Part shown: piece after piece, positions 9,632-17,613 of the stretch | How positions within the stretch are numbered: the first letter of the stretch is position 1 | Layout: each line of letters starts with the position of its first letter | Origin: Solibacillus isronensis | GTDB lineage: Bacteria; Bacillota; Bacilli; Bacillales_A; Planococcaceae | DNA length: 64,000 nucleotides | Reading direction: 5' to 3' | Assembly (NCBI RefSeq): GCF_023715405.1 | Contig: NZ_JAMBOC010000001.1 | Location: 1,426,001-1,490,000, forward strand | Made by a program: the position numbers and the translations under genes | The notes under the pieces: model-generated | Database searches by the model: none | The model's input: the letters and a program-made list of their open reading frames with translations, nothing else | What the model was told of the DNA's origin: nothing

Positions 9632-10549
9632 ATGGAATTACGGCATTTAGAATACTTTTTAATGTTATGTGAGGAGATGCAATTTACTCGAGCTGCTGAA
9701 CGGCTTAATATTGCACAGCCAACTTTAAGCCAGCAAATTAAAGTGCTCGAAAATGAAGTGAATACCCCGTTGTTTAACCGGATTGGTAAGAAAATCACCC
9801 TTACGGAAGCTGGTCAGATTCTTTATCGCCAAGCACAAACGATATTTCAAACATTGCATACAACTAAAATGCAAATGCAACAATTGGCTTCACTTGAAAA
9901 AGGGATTCTTCGTGTAGGCGCGTTGCCTGGTGAATTGACTAATATTGTGTCAGATTTAGTTTTAAAGTTCATGCATAAATATCCGCATATACAAGTAACG
10001 GTTACTTCCGGTGAAGATATTCATTCATTAATAAAAAACAATACCATCGATTTCGGATTTACTTTTTCACCACTAATTGAAAACTACGATGAACAGTTTG
10101 TGGAGATTCCTTTATACACTGAAAAGTTCTGCTATGTAGAAAGCAAAGACTCTGCTACACGACTTGAAGAACCCGTGCAATTGTGCCATATTTTAAAAGA
10201 ACCACTTGTTTTGTTTCCAAATGCGCATCTTTGCCGGCGGATATTAAATGCTGCAGCTAAATCGGACAAATTAACGGTTGAGCCAAAGTTTGAAACTTCC
10301 AGCATTCCGGCTATTTTTCAGTTTGTCGAGCAATGCCTTGGCGGAACGATTGTAGCCAAAACATTGTTTGATTTACATGCGTCGGACAAACTGCAGGCTC
10401 ATATCATTCAGCACCCTATACTGGAAAGAGAAACATTGCTGATCTATCAGAAGGAGCGCCAGCAATCACCAGCTTTTAAAGCGTTTCTTGATTTATTGAA
10501 ACCTGCGCTGACAAATTATCAGTTGTCATTGTCTGCTAATTCATTGTAA
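9632..10549 (+). CDS. LysR-family transcriptional regulator
   Basis: This 305-residue regulator has the N-terminal helix-turn-helix MELRHLEYFLMLCEEMQFTR then AAERLNIAQPTLSQQIKVLE, and a substrate-binding domain from about residue 90. The pattern is close to the CynR/CbbR/CysL-type branch. The ATG at 9632 has GTGAGG about 9 nt upstream. It converges on the thiosulfate import pair, so a role in sulfur control is possible but only by proximity, since the tsuA promoter is 1.6 kb away. The 175 bp before it are AT-rich, with ATATAA-type tracts and no certain operator. Confidence 0.88.
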   Translation: MELRHLEYFLMLCEEMQFTRAAERLNIAQPTLSQQIKVLENEVNTPLFNRIGKKITLTEAGQILYRQAQTIFQTLHTTKMQMQQLASLEKGILRVGALPGELTNIVSDLVLKFMHKYPHIQVTVTSGEDIHSLIKNNTIDFGFTFSPLIENYDEQFVEIPLYTEKFCYVESKDSATRLEEPVQLCHILKEPLVLFPNAHLCRRILNAAAKSDKLTVEPKFETSSIPAIFQFVEQCLGGTIVAKTLFDLHASDKLQAHIIQHPILERETLLIYQKERQQSPAFKAFLDLLKPALTNYQLSLSANSL

Positions 10550-10613
10550 GGGGCTATACAATAGTCCCTTTTGTCATTTATTAAAAGATGAAGGGCTGTG
10601 ATGATGGGAGTTC

Positions 10614-10742
10614 TTCTAATATAATCGGAAATCTTCAAATAAATTTTGGCACGCTATATTCTAATATCGTTGTTCAAACTTCTAACATCGCTCCGTTTTT
10701 TTCTAATAACTCCCCTAAATGTTCTAATAAAAGCTCTGCCAT
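10614..10742 (+). repeat. Phased TTCTAATA intergenic repeat array A
   Basis: Six units begin at 10614, 10634, 10659, 10680, 10701 and 10722, giving steps of 20, 25, 21, 21 and 21 bp. Each starts with TTCTAAT or a one-base variant (TTCAAAT, TTCTAAC), followed by variable sequence. It fills the convergent gap between the LysR gene and tusA. The stretch CCCTAAATGTTCTAATAAAA also occurs unchanged in array C. Confidence 0.85.
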
Positions 10743-10853
10743 AGCCTAAATTTATTTTAAATTTAATTTGCCTTAATAGCTTCATAATAAATAAAATCTC
10801 ACAAATTATAGTGTCGGGTAATATGTAATCCCTATCTATCCTGTCACCCCATT

Positions 10854-10885
10854 AAAAAAACAGCACCTCATAAATCGAGATGCTG
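10854..10885 (-). terminator. Terminator after tusA-like gene
   Basis: On the minus strand, a 9-bp stem (CAGCATCTC / GAGGTGCTG, one G-U) with a GATTTAT loop is followed by seven T. It ends the tsuA-tusA transcript. Confidence 0.9.
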
Positions 10886-10900
10886 CCCGTAACTCATAAA

Positions 10901-11125
10901 TTATTTTTTCTTAATTGTAATTGTCCAAGAAGCTTCGCCTAATTGCTCGTAGTTTGTTACTTCATGGCCGTCTTCTGCTGCCCAGCGCGGAATTGATTCC
11001 GTGCCTTGAGTACAATCGAATTGTACTTCCAGCTCATCACCTGTGTTTAACTCTTTAATTGCTTCTTTTGCTTCGATCAACGGAAACGGACAAACCATTC
11101 CTAATACTTCTAATGTTTTTTTCAT
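10901..11125 (-). CDS. TusA-like sulfurtransferase, partner of the thiosulfate importer
   Basis: The 74-residue soluble protein has the TusA/SirA/YedF fold signature. The active-site cysteine lies in CPFPLIEAKEAIKEL at about residue 13 (CPxP motif). These proteins carry persulfide sulfur. Members next to YeeE/YedE transporters (TsuB type) are needed for use of imported thiosulfate (family knowledge). It lies 13 bp after the transporter gene in the same direction, so the two are co-transcribed and end at the terminator downstream. The start ATG 11125 is preceded by AAGGAGAGAATTTAA. Confidence 0.92.
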   Translation of the reverse strand: MKKTLEVLGMVCPFPLIEAKEAIKELNTGDELEVQFDCTQGTESIPRWAAEDGHEVTNYEQLGEASWTITIKKK

Positions 11126-11138
11126 TTAAATTCTCTCC

Positions 11139-12188
11139 TTAAGCACGCGCTGTTGCACGTTTTTTTGATGGACGCACAAATACGAAGTACGATGCTGTCC
11201 AAGTACCCAAAATCATGAATAGTAAAGCAACCCAACCTGACCAAGTCATCATTGATGTCATTACAAGACCGTTCCCGATTGAACAGCCGCCTGCAAGACT
11301 TGCGCCGAACCCCATTAAAATACCGCCGGCAGAGCTTCGGACAACTGTTTTTGTATCTGGTGTACGTAATCGGAATTCACCGCTCATTTTAGCAGCGAAG
11401 TAAGAACCGAATAAAATACCCATTACAAGGAATACTCCCCAATTAATGATGTCTAAGTCCCCAGTTACTAAAAACTGTAGAATATTTGCTGAAGGTGTTG
11501 TAATCCCTAAACCGAAAATACGTCCTGATGCCGCACTTAACGGCCAAGCCAATGTTGCGATCAAACCGATTAAAGTTGCTGTCACATAAGGATTCCAGCG
11601 TTTTTCGAATAAAATATGTGCCAAGCCTGTTTTCTTAGGTTTCAAGCCTGGAATTTTCACACGTGGTTTGCGTAATTCACGGTAAACAATGAACGCCACC
11701 AATGCAACAAATGGAATGACTAAAAACCAGACATTAATGCCAAATGTATCGGCAATTGAATCAGTACCTACTACCGGTGTACGTGCATCAACTGTAAATT
11801 GTGCTAATGGACCTGACTTCATAATAGCTGCCATCAACATGTAAAATGCTAATGCTATCCAGCTTCCGATTAAGCCTTCACCTGCACGATACCAAGTACC
11901 TGTAGCACAACCGCCTGCAAAAATAATCCCGATACCGAAAATAAATGCGCCTGCAATCGTTGCCCATAATGGGAACTGACCTGCTGTATATTCAAACGCC
12001 CCTGCCTCAATTAGTAGGAATACACCTACCGCTTGAACTGCAATGGCTACTAGTAAAGCATAAAACATACGATTATCTTTAGCGATGTACATATCACGGA
12101 AACCGCCTGTTAAACAGAAACGTCCACGTTGCATCACAAAGCCTAAAAGAGCACCACAAAGGATACCCGTAATTGCCATTTGCAACAA
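11139..12188 (-). CDS. YeeE/YedE (TsuA) thiosulfate importer
   Basis: This polytopic membrane protein of about 350 residues has around nine hydrophobic segments. Three cysteine-bearing motifs are typical of TsuA channels: RGRFCLTGGF near residue 22, GGCATGTWYRAGEG near 93 and AGGCSIGNG near 303. In the characterised relatives these cysteines relay thiosulfate through the membrane. It is the first gene of a two-gene unit with the TusA-like protein. AGGAGG lies 7 nt before a TTG at 12188, which I take as start; an ATG three codons later (12179) is the alternative, while a TTG at 12224 lacks a site. AT-rich sequence upstream (12189-12300) presumably holds the promoter. Confidence 0.9.
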   Translation of the reverse strand: MLQMAITGILCGALLGFVMQRGRFCLTGGFRDMYIAKDNRMFYALLVAIAVQAVGVFLLIEAGAFEYTAGQFPLWATIAGAFIFGIGIIFAGGCATGTWYRAGEGLIGSWIALAFYMLMAAIMKSGPLAQFTVDARTPVVGTDSIADTFGINVWFLVIPFVALVAFIVYRELRKPRVKIPGLKPKKTGLAHILFEKRWNPYVTATLIGLIATLAWPLSAASGRIFGLGITTPSANILQFLVTGDLDIINWGVFLVMGILFGSYFAAKMSGEFRLRTPDTKTVVRSSAGGILMGFGASLAGGCSIGNGLVMTSMMTWSGWVALLFMILGTWTASYFVFVRPSKKRATARA

Positions 12189-12408
12189 AATAATTCCTCC
12201 TATTATTAAAACCAAGTTTATCAATAGGGATATAATATAATATTTTACTACTATAATACAAGTATTTTGTTTAAGATTAAGATAATCGTATAAATTTAGT
12301 TGGTTTTATGGTTTAAAGGACGAAAATGAATGTATTTTATTGAAATCCTACAGAGTAAAATTTATTTTCAGCAAATTTACTTTCCTAATATTACAAATTA
12401 TACTTTTA

Positions 12409-12753
12409 TCAGTTCATACTAGCCCGTACATTTTCAGGAATCATTACGACTTCTGTTTTCAAATCGATAGAACCAAAATTTTCATCGATGCATTCCTCCC
12501 AGTATTCCAAATGCTTTTTATCAATCCAATGGGTAGAATCATCTACATCCACCCCACCGCTTCCTTGTACCGAATACCAGTATAAATATTCTTCACCATT
12601 CAAATGTTCGTGGAAAATCGTTTCCACAAACATTTTCTCTCCCTCAAGTGTTACAAGTACATCTTCCATATGATCATTTAAAAAATCCATCCATTCTTTT
12701 ACTTTAGAAGTTTTCCCGGCTTTTACACGATATCGTGTCAGCTCTACCTTCAT
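12409..12753 (-). CDS. DUF6176 family protein
   Basis: This 114-residue soluble protein begins MKVELTRYRVKAGK and contains WMDFLNDHMEDVLVTLEGEK and EYLYWYSVQGSGG. That pattern is characteristic of DUF6176, a small Bacillales family with an alpha+beta barrel-like appearance and unknown function. The ATG at 12753 is chosen because AGGGGGT lies 6 nt before it. An in-frame ATG at 12771 overlaps the stop of the upstream gene and lacks such a site. It directly follows the DUF2087 regulator gene and is probably its operon partner. Confidence 0.75.
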   Translation of the reverse strand: MKVELTRYRVKAGKTSKVKEWMDFLNDHMEDVLVTLEGEKMFVETIFHEHLNGEEYLYWYSVQGSGGVDVDDSTHWIDKKHLEYWEECIDENFGSIDLKTEVVMIPENVRASMN

Positions 12754-12767
12754 TGAAAGACCCCCTA

Positions 12768-13502
12768 TCATTTCACCCAGTACTCTGAACCATCGTCACT
12801 CCGCTCCATAAAGCCATACTCAATCAGATGACGGCGCAGTGATACAAAATCATCGTGGACAGTCTTTAAAATTTCATTTACTTCTTTTTCATGGTAGTGC
12901 TTGCCTGCATCAAAACGATTTAAAATATGCTGGAGGATAATGATCTTTTTCTTTTCCTTACTAGGAATTGTTTCAACCCCCGCATCCAACCCGTTTTTAA
13001 AATAGGTAGTCAATACTTTTTCTCGTTCCTTCTGTTCAATACTATAACGTTCGTCCACTTGTCTCGCCCCTTTATGTATTTGATAATGTTCAGGGTTTTT
13101 CATTAGCTGCATGAGAGCAACAAAAATTTTCGCCTGTTTTTCCTTTTCGCGAAATTTAAAGCGGTGCTGGCGAACTGTTGATACACTCGATACACTCGAT
13201 ACATTGCTATCATTTACAATTTCCTGATCGGTTTTGCCTTCGAAAAAATGCTGCAACATTTCAATTTGAACATCTGATAACCCGCTTACTTTTTTATCTA
13301 AAGCAAGCAATGCGTGAAATGGTGAAATATGTACCAGCTCAATGTGTTTTTTAATCATGCCATTCGCTGTCAGAAAACGATTGTTATATGGAAAGACTTC
13401 ATCTAAATGATAGGACTGTTTACAAAACAAACATTGATACCTTTCCTGTTTCATTTCATATCCTTTTATAAGTACTTCCGTTGAAATATTTTGAATTTCC
13501 AA
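12768..13502 (-). CDS. DUF2087-domain transcriptional regulator with N-terminal zinc-finger-like motif
   Basis: The 244-residue protein has three parts. Residues 22-60 hold a CLFCKQSY...H motif like a small zinc finger. Residues 75-125 are a LuxR-type helix-turn-helix (LSDVQIEMLQHFFEGKTDQEI ending VRQHRFKFREKEKQAKIF). The C-terminal DUF2087 domain spans about 165-243 (KEKKKIIILQHILNRFD...YGFMERSDDGSEYWV). Between the helices the sequence is SSVSSVSTV, longer than in relatives I recall, and coincides with a 9-bp tandem DNA repeat. The TTG start at 13502 has GAGGTGAT 6 nt upstream. The target genes are unknown; DUF6176 downstream is a candidate. Confidence 0.8.
   Translation of the reverse strand: MEIQNISTEVLIKGYEMKQERYQCLFCKQSYHLDEVFPYNNRFLTANGMIKKHIELVHISPFHALLALDKKVSGLSDVQIEMLQHFFEGKTDQEIVNDSNVSSVSSVSTVRQHRFKFREKEKQAKIFVALMQLMKNPEHYQIHKGARQVDERYSIEQKEREKVLTTYFKNGLDAGVETIPSKEKKKIIILQHILNRFDAGKHYHEKEVNEILKTVHDDFVSLRRHLIEYGFMERSDDGSEYWVK
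13183..13200. repeat. Tandem 9-bp direct repeat inside the DUF2087 regulator
   Basis: ACACTCGAT occurs twice in perfect tandem, with a partial third copy on each side. It keeps the frame and adds a Ser-Val-Ser triplet in the helix-turn-helix region. Confidence 0.9.
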
Positions 13503-13655
13503 AAAATATCACCTCTATAACATTTATAATATACGTTACTATATTTGTAAACATTTTTATTTTATGTTTACTATTTTGGGCCATTCTGATTTTATAATTT
13601 TCTCCAGAGAACAACAGGATCTTCTATAGGAGTTGTTTCCTCTAGAATTAGGGGG

Positions 13656-13684
13656 TTGAATTTCCGAACAATCTATGGCATACT
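13656..13684 (+). promoter_or_regulatory. Promoter of the ABC-F leader transcript
   Basis: TTGAAT at 13656-13661 and CATACT at 13679-13684 are separated by exactly 17 bp. Transcription would start near 13691, giving a leader of about 240 nt before the ABC-F start. Confidence 0.6.
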
Positions 13685-13699
13685 ACTAATAATTTACTG

Positions 13700-13922
13700 G
13701 AAAGGAAGATGAATGGCTGATGGATAAGTAATTCTATTTTACACGTAAAAATGTATACGCATTTTCACATAAAATAGGATTAGTCTGCCCATTTATACTC
13801 CTTTAGCGAACTTAAAGGCTTATTTACGTATGATTACTAATCCTTCTGACACTTTCAGAAGGATTTTTTATATATAAATATTCTTTGTGAATGCGTATAC
13901 TTTCAAATCAAAATTTGGAGGT
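13700..13922 (+). promoter_or_regulatory. Attenuator leader of the Lsa-type ABC-F gene
   Basis: The leader holds four parts. (1) Tiny ORFs follow AAAGGAAG at 13702-13708: ATG GCT GAT GGA TAA at 13713, or ATG GAT AAG TAA at 13720. (2) GTATACGCATT at 13753-13763 is the exact complement of AATGCGTATAC at 13890-13900, just before the Shine-Dalgarno. (3) AGGATTAGT at 13776-13784 is complementary to ACTAATCCT at 13836-13844. (4) A terminator (TCCTTCTGA / TCAGAAGGA, 13841-13863, then six T) shares bases with (3). The antiterminator and terminator are thus partly exclusive. This is the layout of drug-induced attenuation known for ARE-ABCF genes. Confidence 0.7.
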
Positions 13923-13929
13923 ATGCTAT

Positions 13930-15390
13930 ATGCCAATAGAATTGAAAAACGTATCATTTAGCTATGATTTACTCGAAGAACCATTATTTAAAAATATAAA
14001 CATAACGATCGATAATACTTGGAAGCTTGGTCTAATAGGACGTAATGGTCGCGGAAAAACAACTTTACTTCATTTACTGCAAAATAAATTACCATATAGC
14101 GGAACAGTAATAAGTGATGAAGAATTTCATTATTTTCCCTTTGCCATTCGTGATCCAAAGGTTACTACGTATTATGCGATTAATGAGGTCATGCCCGTTG
14201 AGTTATGGAAGCTCGAGCGGGAATGCCAGCTTTTGTCGCTTGACTCATCGTTGTTATGGATGCCTTTTGAACAATTGTCGGGCGGCGAACAAACAAAAGT
14301 AATGCTTGCTGCTGTCTTCGGTGAAGAAAACCGTTTTCTTCTGCTTGACGAACCTACGAATCACCTCGATCTGAAAGGCCGGTCCATCGTTGCAAACTAT
14401 TTAAAAAAGAAAAAAGGCTTTATCGTTGTCAGTCATGACCGTCAATTTATCGATGAAGTTGTCACACATATTTTGGCGATTGAAAAAAATCAAATTAGCG
14501 TATACAAAGGAAACTTTTCAGTTTATGAACAGCAGAAGAAGCTACAGGACGAGTTTGAACTCGAGCAAAATCGCTCATTAAACGCTGAAATCAACCGCCT
14601 GCAAAAAACGGCTCGCGAAAAGTCTAACTGGGCCGCGCAACGTGAAAAGCCTTCAGGAAATGATCCATTCGGAAATGCAATTGCAAAGCGCATGAATAAA
14701 CGAGCAAAAGCAATTGAAAAACGCACACAGGAAAAAATTGAGGATAAAACGAAGCTGCTGAAAAATATTGAAACAATAAGCGATTTGACGATTAACTGCC
14801 AATTGAAGCATCGGAATCCTGTACTTCGCGTGAAAAACCTTACGTTGGGCTACAATGATCGACCTCTGTTCCAACCTATTTCATTTGAAATTTTCCAAGG
14901 GGAGCAAGTTGCCATTGTCGGTCCGAATGGCAGTGGTAAAACATCACTTGTTCAATATTTACAGGGTACATTTCCTGGTACTGTAGACGGCGAAATGATT
15001 ATGCCACAAGGGTTGAGCACAAGTGTTATCCGCCAAAATTATGAGGATAATCAAGGGATGTTAAAAGACTTTGCCTTTGAGCAGCAAATCGACTACACAT
15101 TATTTTTAAACAATTTGCGTATTTTCGGATTTAACCGTGATGTTTTTCAAGTACCAATTGAAAAGATGAGCATGGGTCAGCAAAAGAAAGTCGAATTTTC
15201 AAAGTCGCTCGGACTCGAAGCAGAATTTTATATTTGGGATGAACCGCTGAACTATTTAGATGTTTTTAACCATCAACAGATTGAAAAAATGATTGCTCAA
15301 TTTAAACCAACTTTGTTATTTGTGGAGCATGATGCCACATTTGTAAAAAACACAGCAACGAAAGTTATTGAGCTCCTTCCTTATCGTTAA
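13930..15390 (+). CDS. Lsa-type ABC-F ribosomal protection protein
   Basis: The 486-residue cytosolic ATPase has two ABC domains and no membrane segment. The first has Walker A GLIGRNGRGKTT near residue 39, signature LSGGEQTKV and Walker B FLLLDEPTNHLDL. The second has GPNGSGKTS near 337, a degenerate signature MSMGQQKKV and WDEPLNYLDV. A long charged linker (about 190-290) forms the arm that reaches the ribosomal E/P site. Sequence is closest to the Lsa/Vga group, which dislodges lincosamides, pleuromutilins and streptogramin A (family knowledge). Actual resistance is not proven here. The start ATG 13930 has GGAGGT 7 nt upstream; an in-frame ATG at 13891 lies within the leader stem. The attenuator leader supports antibiotic-responsive expression. 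Confidence 0.88.
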   Translation: MPIELKNVSFSYDLLEEPLFKNINITIDNTWKLGLIGRNGRGKTTLLHLLQNKLPYSGTVISDEEFHYFPFAIRDPKVTTYYAINEVMPVELWKLERECQLLSLDSSLLWMPFEQLSGGEQTKVMLAAVFGEENRFLLLDEPTNHLDLKGRSIVANYLKKKKGFIVVSHDRQFIDEVVTHILAIEKNQISVYKGNFSVYEQQKKLQDEFELEQNRSLNAEINRLQKTAREKSNWAAQREKPSGNDPFGNAIAKRMNKRAKAIEKRTQEKIEDKTKLLKNIETISDLTINCQLKHRNPVLRVKNLTLGYNDRPLFQPISFEIFQGEQVAIVGPNGSGKTSLVQYLQGTFPGTVDGEMIMPQGLSTSVIRQNYEDNQGMLKDFAFEQQIDYTLFLNNLRIFGFNRDVFQVPIEKMSMGQQKKVEFSKSLGLEAEFYIWDEPLNYLDVFNHQQIEKMIAQFKPTLLFVEHDATFVKNTATKVIELLPYR

Positions 15391-15394
15391 ATTA

Positions 15395-15438
15395 AAAAAG
15401 GAACATTCCTTCATTTTTTTGAGAGAATGTTCCTTTTC
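15395..15438. terminator. Bidirectional terminator between ABC-F and glsA
   Basis: The inverted repeat AAAAAGGAACATTC / GAATGTTCCTTTT, with a T-rich loop and A/T runs on both sides, closes both converging genes. Confidence 0.85.
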
Positions 15439-15441
15439 CTG

Positions 15442-16362
15442 TTATAAACAAAACAAATCATATTCCTTTGACAGGTGCATCAAAAACTCGATACCCGCTA
15501 CACTATTGCCGACTTGATCAATGGCTGGTCCATAAATGCCAATTCCAATCGGACCTTGCAGTTGTTCTATTTCACCATTACGGACTACGGCAATGATTGC
15601 ACCGGATACACCGCTTTTTGCCGGCAACCCTACAAACGCTGCAAATTTTCCGGATGCATTGTACATGCCGCATGTGAGCATTAAAGCTTTTGCAATATTA
15701 ATTACCTCTTTATTGCAGCAAGCTTCACTATCTTTTCCATTAGTCGCAAAATAAAATGCCATTTTCGCTAAGTCGGTCACATCTACTGAAATCGAGCAAA
15801 GCTGTAAATAGACTTGGAGAGCTTCCTCAACATCAGATTTCAGGAAACCGTTCGCCTGTAATATATAGGCGATTGCCCGATTATAATCAGCTGACTGGTA
15901 TTCCGAAAAATAGATTTCATTATTAATATGCACTTTCTTTCCGATCATGCGTTCTAAATAAGTCGTCACAGATTTCACTTTTTCGAACATTGTCTCACCC
16001 GGAAGTAACGAAGCAATTGTTATCGCCCCTGCATTGATCATCGGGTTAAAAGGCTTATTATTATGCCCTTCCAATCGCACAATTGAGTTAAATGAGTCTC
16101 CTGTCGGCTCCACATCAACATAATGCATGATTTCCTCAATACCGTGATGATTTGCAGCAACCATAAAACTGATTACTTTCACGACACTTTGAAGTGTAAA
16201 AGTTTCTGTACAATCACCTAATTCAATTTCCTGTTCTGCACTTAGTAAACTCACCGCAAACAAATCGCTATTTGCTGCAGCAAGTGCTGGTATATATGAG
16301 GCGACCTTACCACCTGCTGTCATTTGCTTTGCCTGATCATAAATTTTTTGTAATTTGTTCAT
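15442..16362 (-). CDS. glsA: Glutaminase A
   Basis: The 306-residue enzyme hydrolyses glutamine to glutamate and ammonia and belongs to the serine-dependent beta-lactamase-like glutaminases. The nucleophile motif is LQSVVKV near residue 58 (Ser-x-x-Lys). Further family motifs are EPTGDSFNSI, NKPFNPMINAGAI and the Gly-rich AKSGVSGAI near residue 246. Length matches the family. The ATG at 16362 is the first possible start, since an in-frame TAG lies three codons upstream. Its strong Shine-Dalgarno is, however, 28 nt away, separated by a small hairpin (see the separate entry). The neighbours give no pathway context. Confidence 0.92.
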   Translation of the reverse strand: MNKLQKIYDQAKQMTAGGKVASYIPALAAANSDLFAVSLLSAEQEIELGDCTETFTLQSVVKVISFMVAANHHGIEEIMHYVDVEPTGDSFNSIVRLEGHNNKPFNPMINAGAITIASLLPGETMFEKVKSVTTYLERMIGKKVHINNEIYFSEYQSADYNRAIAYILQANGFLKSDVEEALQVYLQLCSISVDVTDLAKMAFYFATNGKDSEACCNKEVINIAKALMLTCGMYNASGKFAAFVGLPAKSGVSGAIIAVVRNGEIEQLQGPIGIGIYGPAIDQVGNSVAGIEFLMHLSKEYDLFCL

Positions 16363-16400
16363 TGGACACTAGTTGCCGTAACTAGCTGCTCACCTCCTCA
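16363..16400 (-). promoter_or_regulatory. Displaced Shine-Dalgarno with hairpin before glsA
   Basis: On the minus strand AGGAGGTG (16391-16398) is 28 nt from the ATG. Between them CTAGTT / AACTAG (16369-16374 and 16380-16385) form a 6-bp hairpin with a 5-nt loop. Folding shortens the effective spacing to about 11 nt. Confidence 0.6.
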
Positions 16401-16507
16401 TTTTCTATCATATACTCTACATTTATTATTTCCTTTTTTCTGCTCGAATATATTGTATAATTTTAACATATACCCGAAACTATAAATTAGCAAAGATAGG
16501 TGATTAT

Positions 16508-17497
16508 ATGTTTCATCCATTACAACGTGGAGATAAGATCGGCATTTTCTCATCTTCTGTACCGGCAACTACTACCGCAAAGTTGCGATACAGTCGCGGT
16601 AAAGAATTTTTGGAGGAAAAAGGATTTCAAATTATCGAGGGAAATCTTACAGGTAAACAAGATGGATATCGGTCAGGGACGCCAAAGGAACGTGCTGAAG
16701 AATTTAATCAGCTACTAAGAGATCCATCAATTAAAATGATCATGTCCTCAATCGGCGGCACGAATTCGAATAGCCTTCTCCCCTATATAGATTACGATGC
16801 GTTTAAAAATGACCCGAAAATTGTGGTCGGCTACTCTGATACTACTGCAATTTTATTGGCTCTTTTTGCCAAAACGAATATTCCTACATTTTACGGTCCG
16901 GCACTCATCCCTTCGTTCGGAGAATTTGAGCCGCTTGTCCATGAAACATACAATTATTTTGACCGCTATTTTTGTCAACCAAGCGTTCCGTACTCGATTC
17001 CAATGCCACGAATTTGGTCAGATGAAATGATTAACTGGCTAGATTATGAGAAGCCAAAAACACTCTACTCAAATAAATGGATCAGTGTTCATGAAGGTGT
17101 TGTTGAAGGACGTTTAATAGGCGGCAATAATAATACAATGTACGGTTTCATCGGGACAGCTTATTTTCCTGTTATTAATACCGGTGATATATTACTCATT
17201 GAGGATTCATTGAAGTGTGCGTCAACTGTAGAAAAGAATTTTGCGATGTTGAAATTGCACGGGATATTCGACAAAGTTGGCGGTATTATCCTTGGAAAAC
17301 ACGAGCTCTTTGATGATGAAGGGACAGGCAAGCTGCCGCTTGACCTGTTATTGGAACAGCTGGATGATAAAATTATTCCTATTCTTGCCGATATCGACTG
17401 TGCCCATACCCACCCGATGTTCCCTTTGGCGATCGGCAAAAAAATCCGTCTGGATACGATCAACCAATCAATTACTTGTATTGAACATTGGCTTTAG
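16508..17497 (+). CDS. S66 family peptidase (LD-carboxypeptidase / MccF-like)
   Basis: The 329-residue cytosolic serine peptidase carries the S66 landmarks: GDKIGIFSSS at the N-terminus, the nucleophile serine in VVGYSDTTAI near residue 110, the glutamate in LLIEDS near 228, and the histidine in CAHTHPMFPLAIG near 300. Family members cleave LD-peptide bonds in muropeptides (LdcA) or detoxify peptide-nucleotides (MccF). The GxNNNTMYGFIGT segment is more MccF-like, so recycling of cell-wall peptides or self-protection are both possible. The ATG 16508 has AGGTGAT at 5 nt. It is divergent from glsA and stands alone before a terminator. Confidence 0.88.
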   Translation: MFHPLQRGDKIGIFSSSVPATTTAKLRYSRGKEFLEEKGFQIIEGNLTGKQDGYRSGTPKERAEEFNQLLRDPSIKMIMSSIGGTNSNSLLPYIDYDAFKNDPKIVVGYSDTTAILLALFAKTNIPTFYGPALIPSFGEFEPLVHETYNYFDRYFCQPSVPYSIPMPRIWSDEMINWLDYEKPKTLYSNKWISVHEGVVEGRLIGGNNNTMYGFIGTAYFPVINTGDILLIEDSLKCASTVEKNFAMLKLHGIFDKVGGIILGKHELFDDEGTGKLPLDLLLEQLDDKIIPILADIDCAHTHPMFPLAIGKKIRLDTINQSITCIEHWL

Positions 17498-17538
17498 CTA
17501 TTAAGAAAATGTAATTGTACGAAAACTTCATCGACATT

Positions 17539-17576
17539 AAAAAGGCTAATGAAGTAATTAATTCAATAGCCTTTTA
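17539..17576. terminator. Bidirectional terminator after the S66 peptidase
   Basis: AAAAAGGCTA pairs with TAGCCTTTT, with an inner TGAA/TTCA pairing. T runs lie on both sides between converging genes. Confidence 0.8.
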
Positions 17577-17613
17577 TTGTATGTATCTATTATCCTAAAA
17601 CTAAAAAAGAAAG

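Noticed and set aside
10660..10742. Array A as a coding heptad repeat (SN.....)
   Set aside because: One frame reads as seven-residue repeats for four units, but there is no start site, and arrays B and C have 19-20 bp steps that break any frame.
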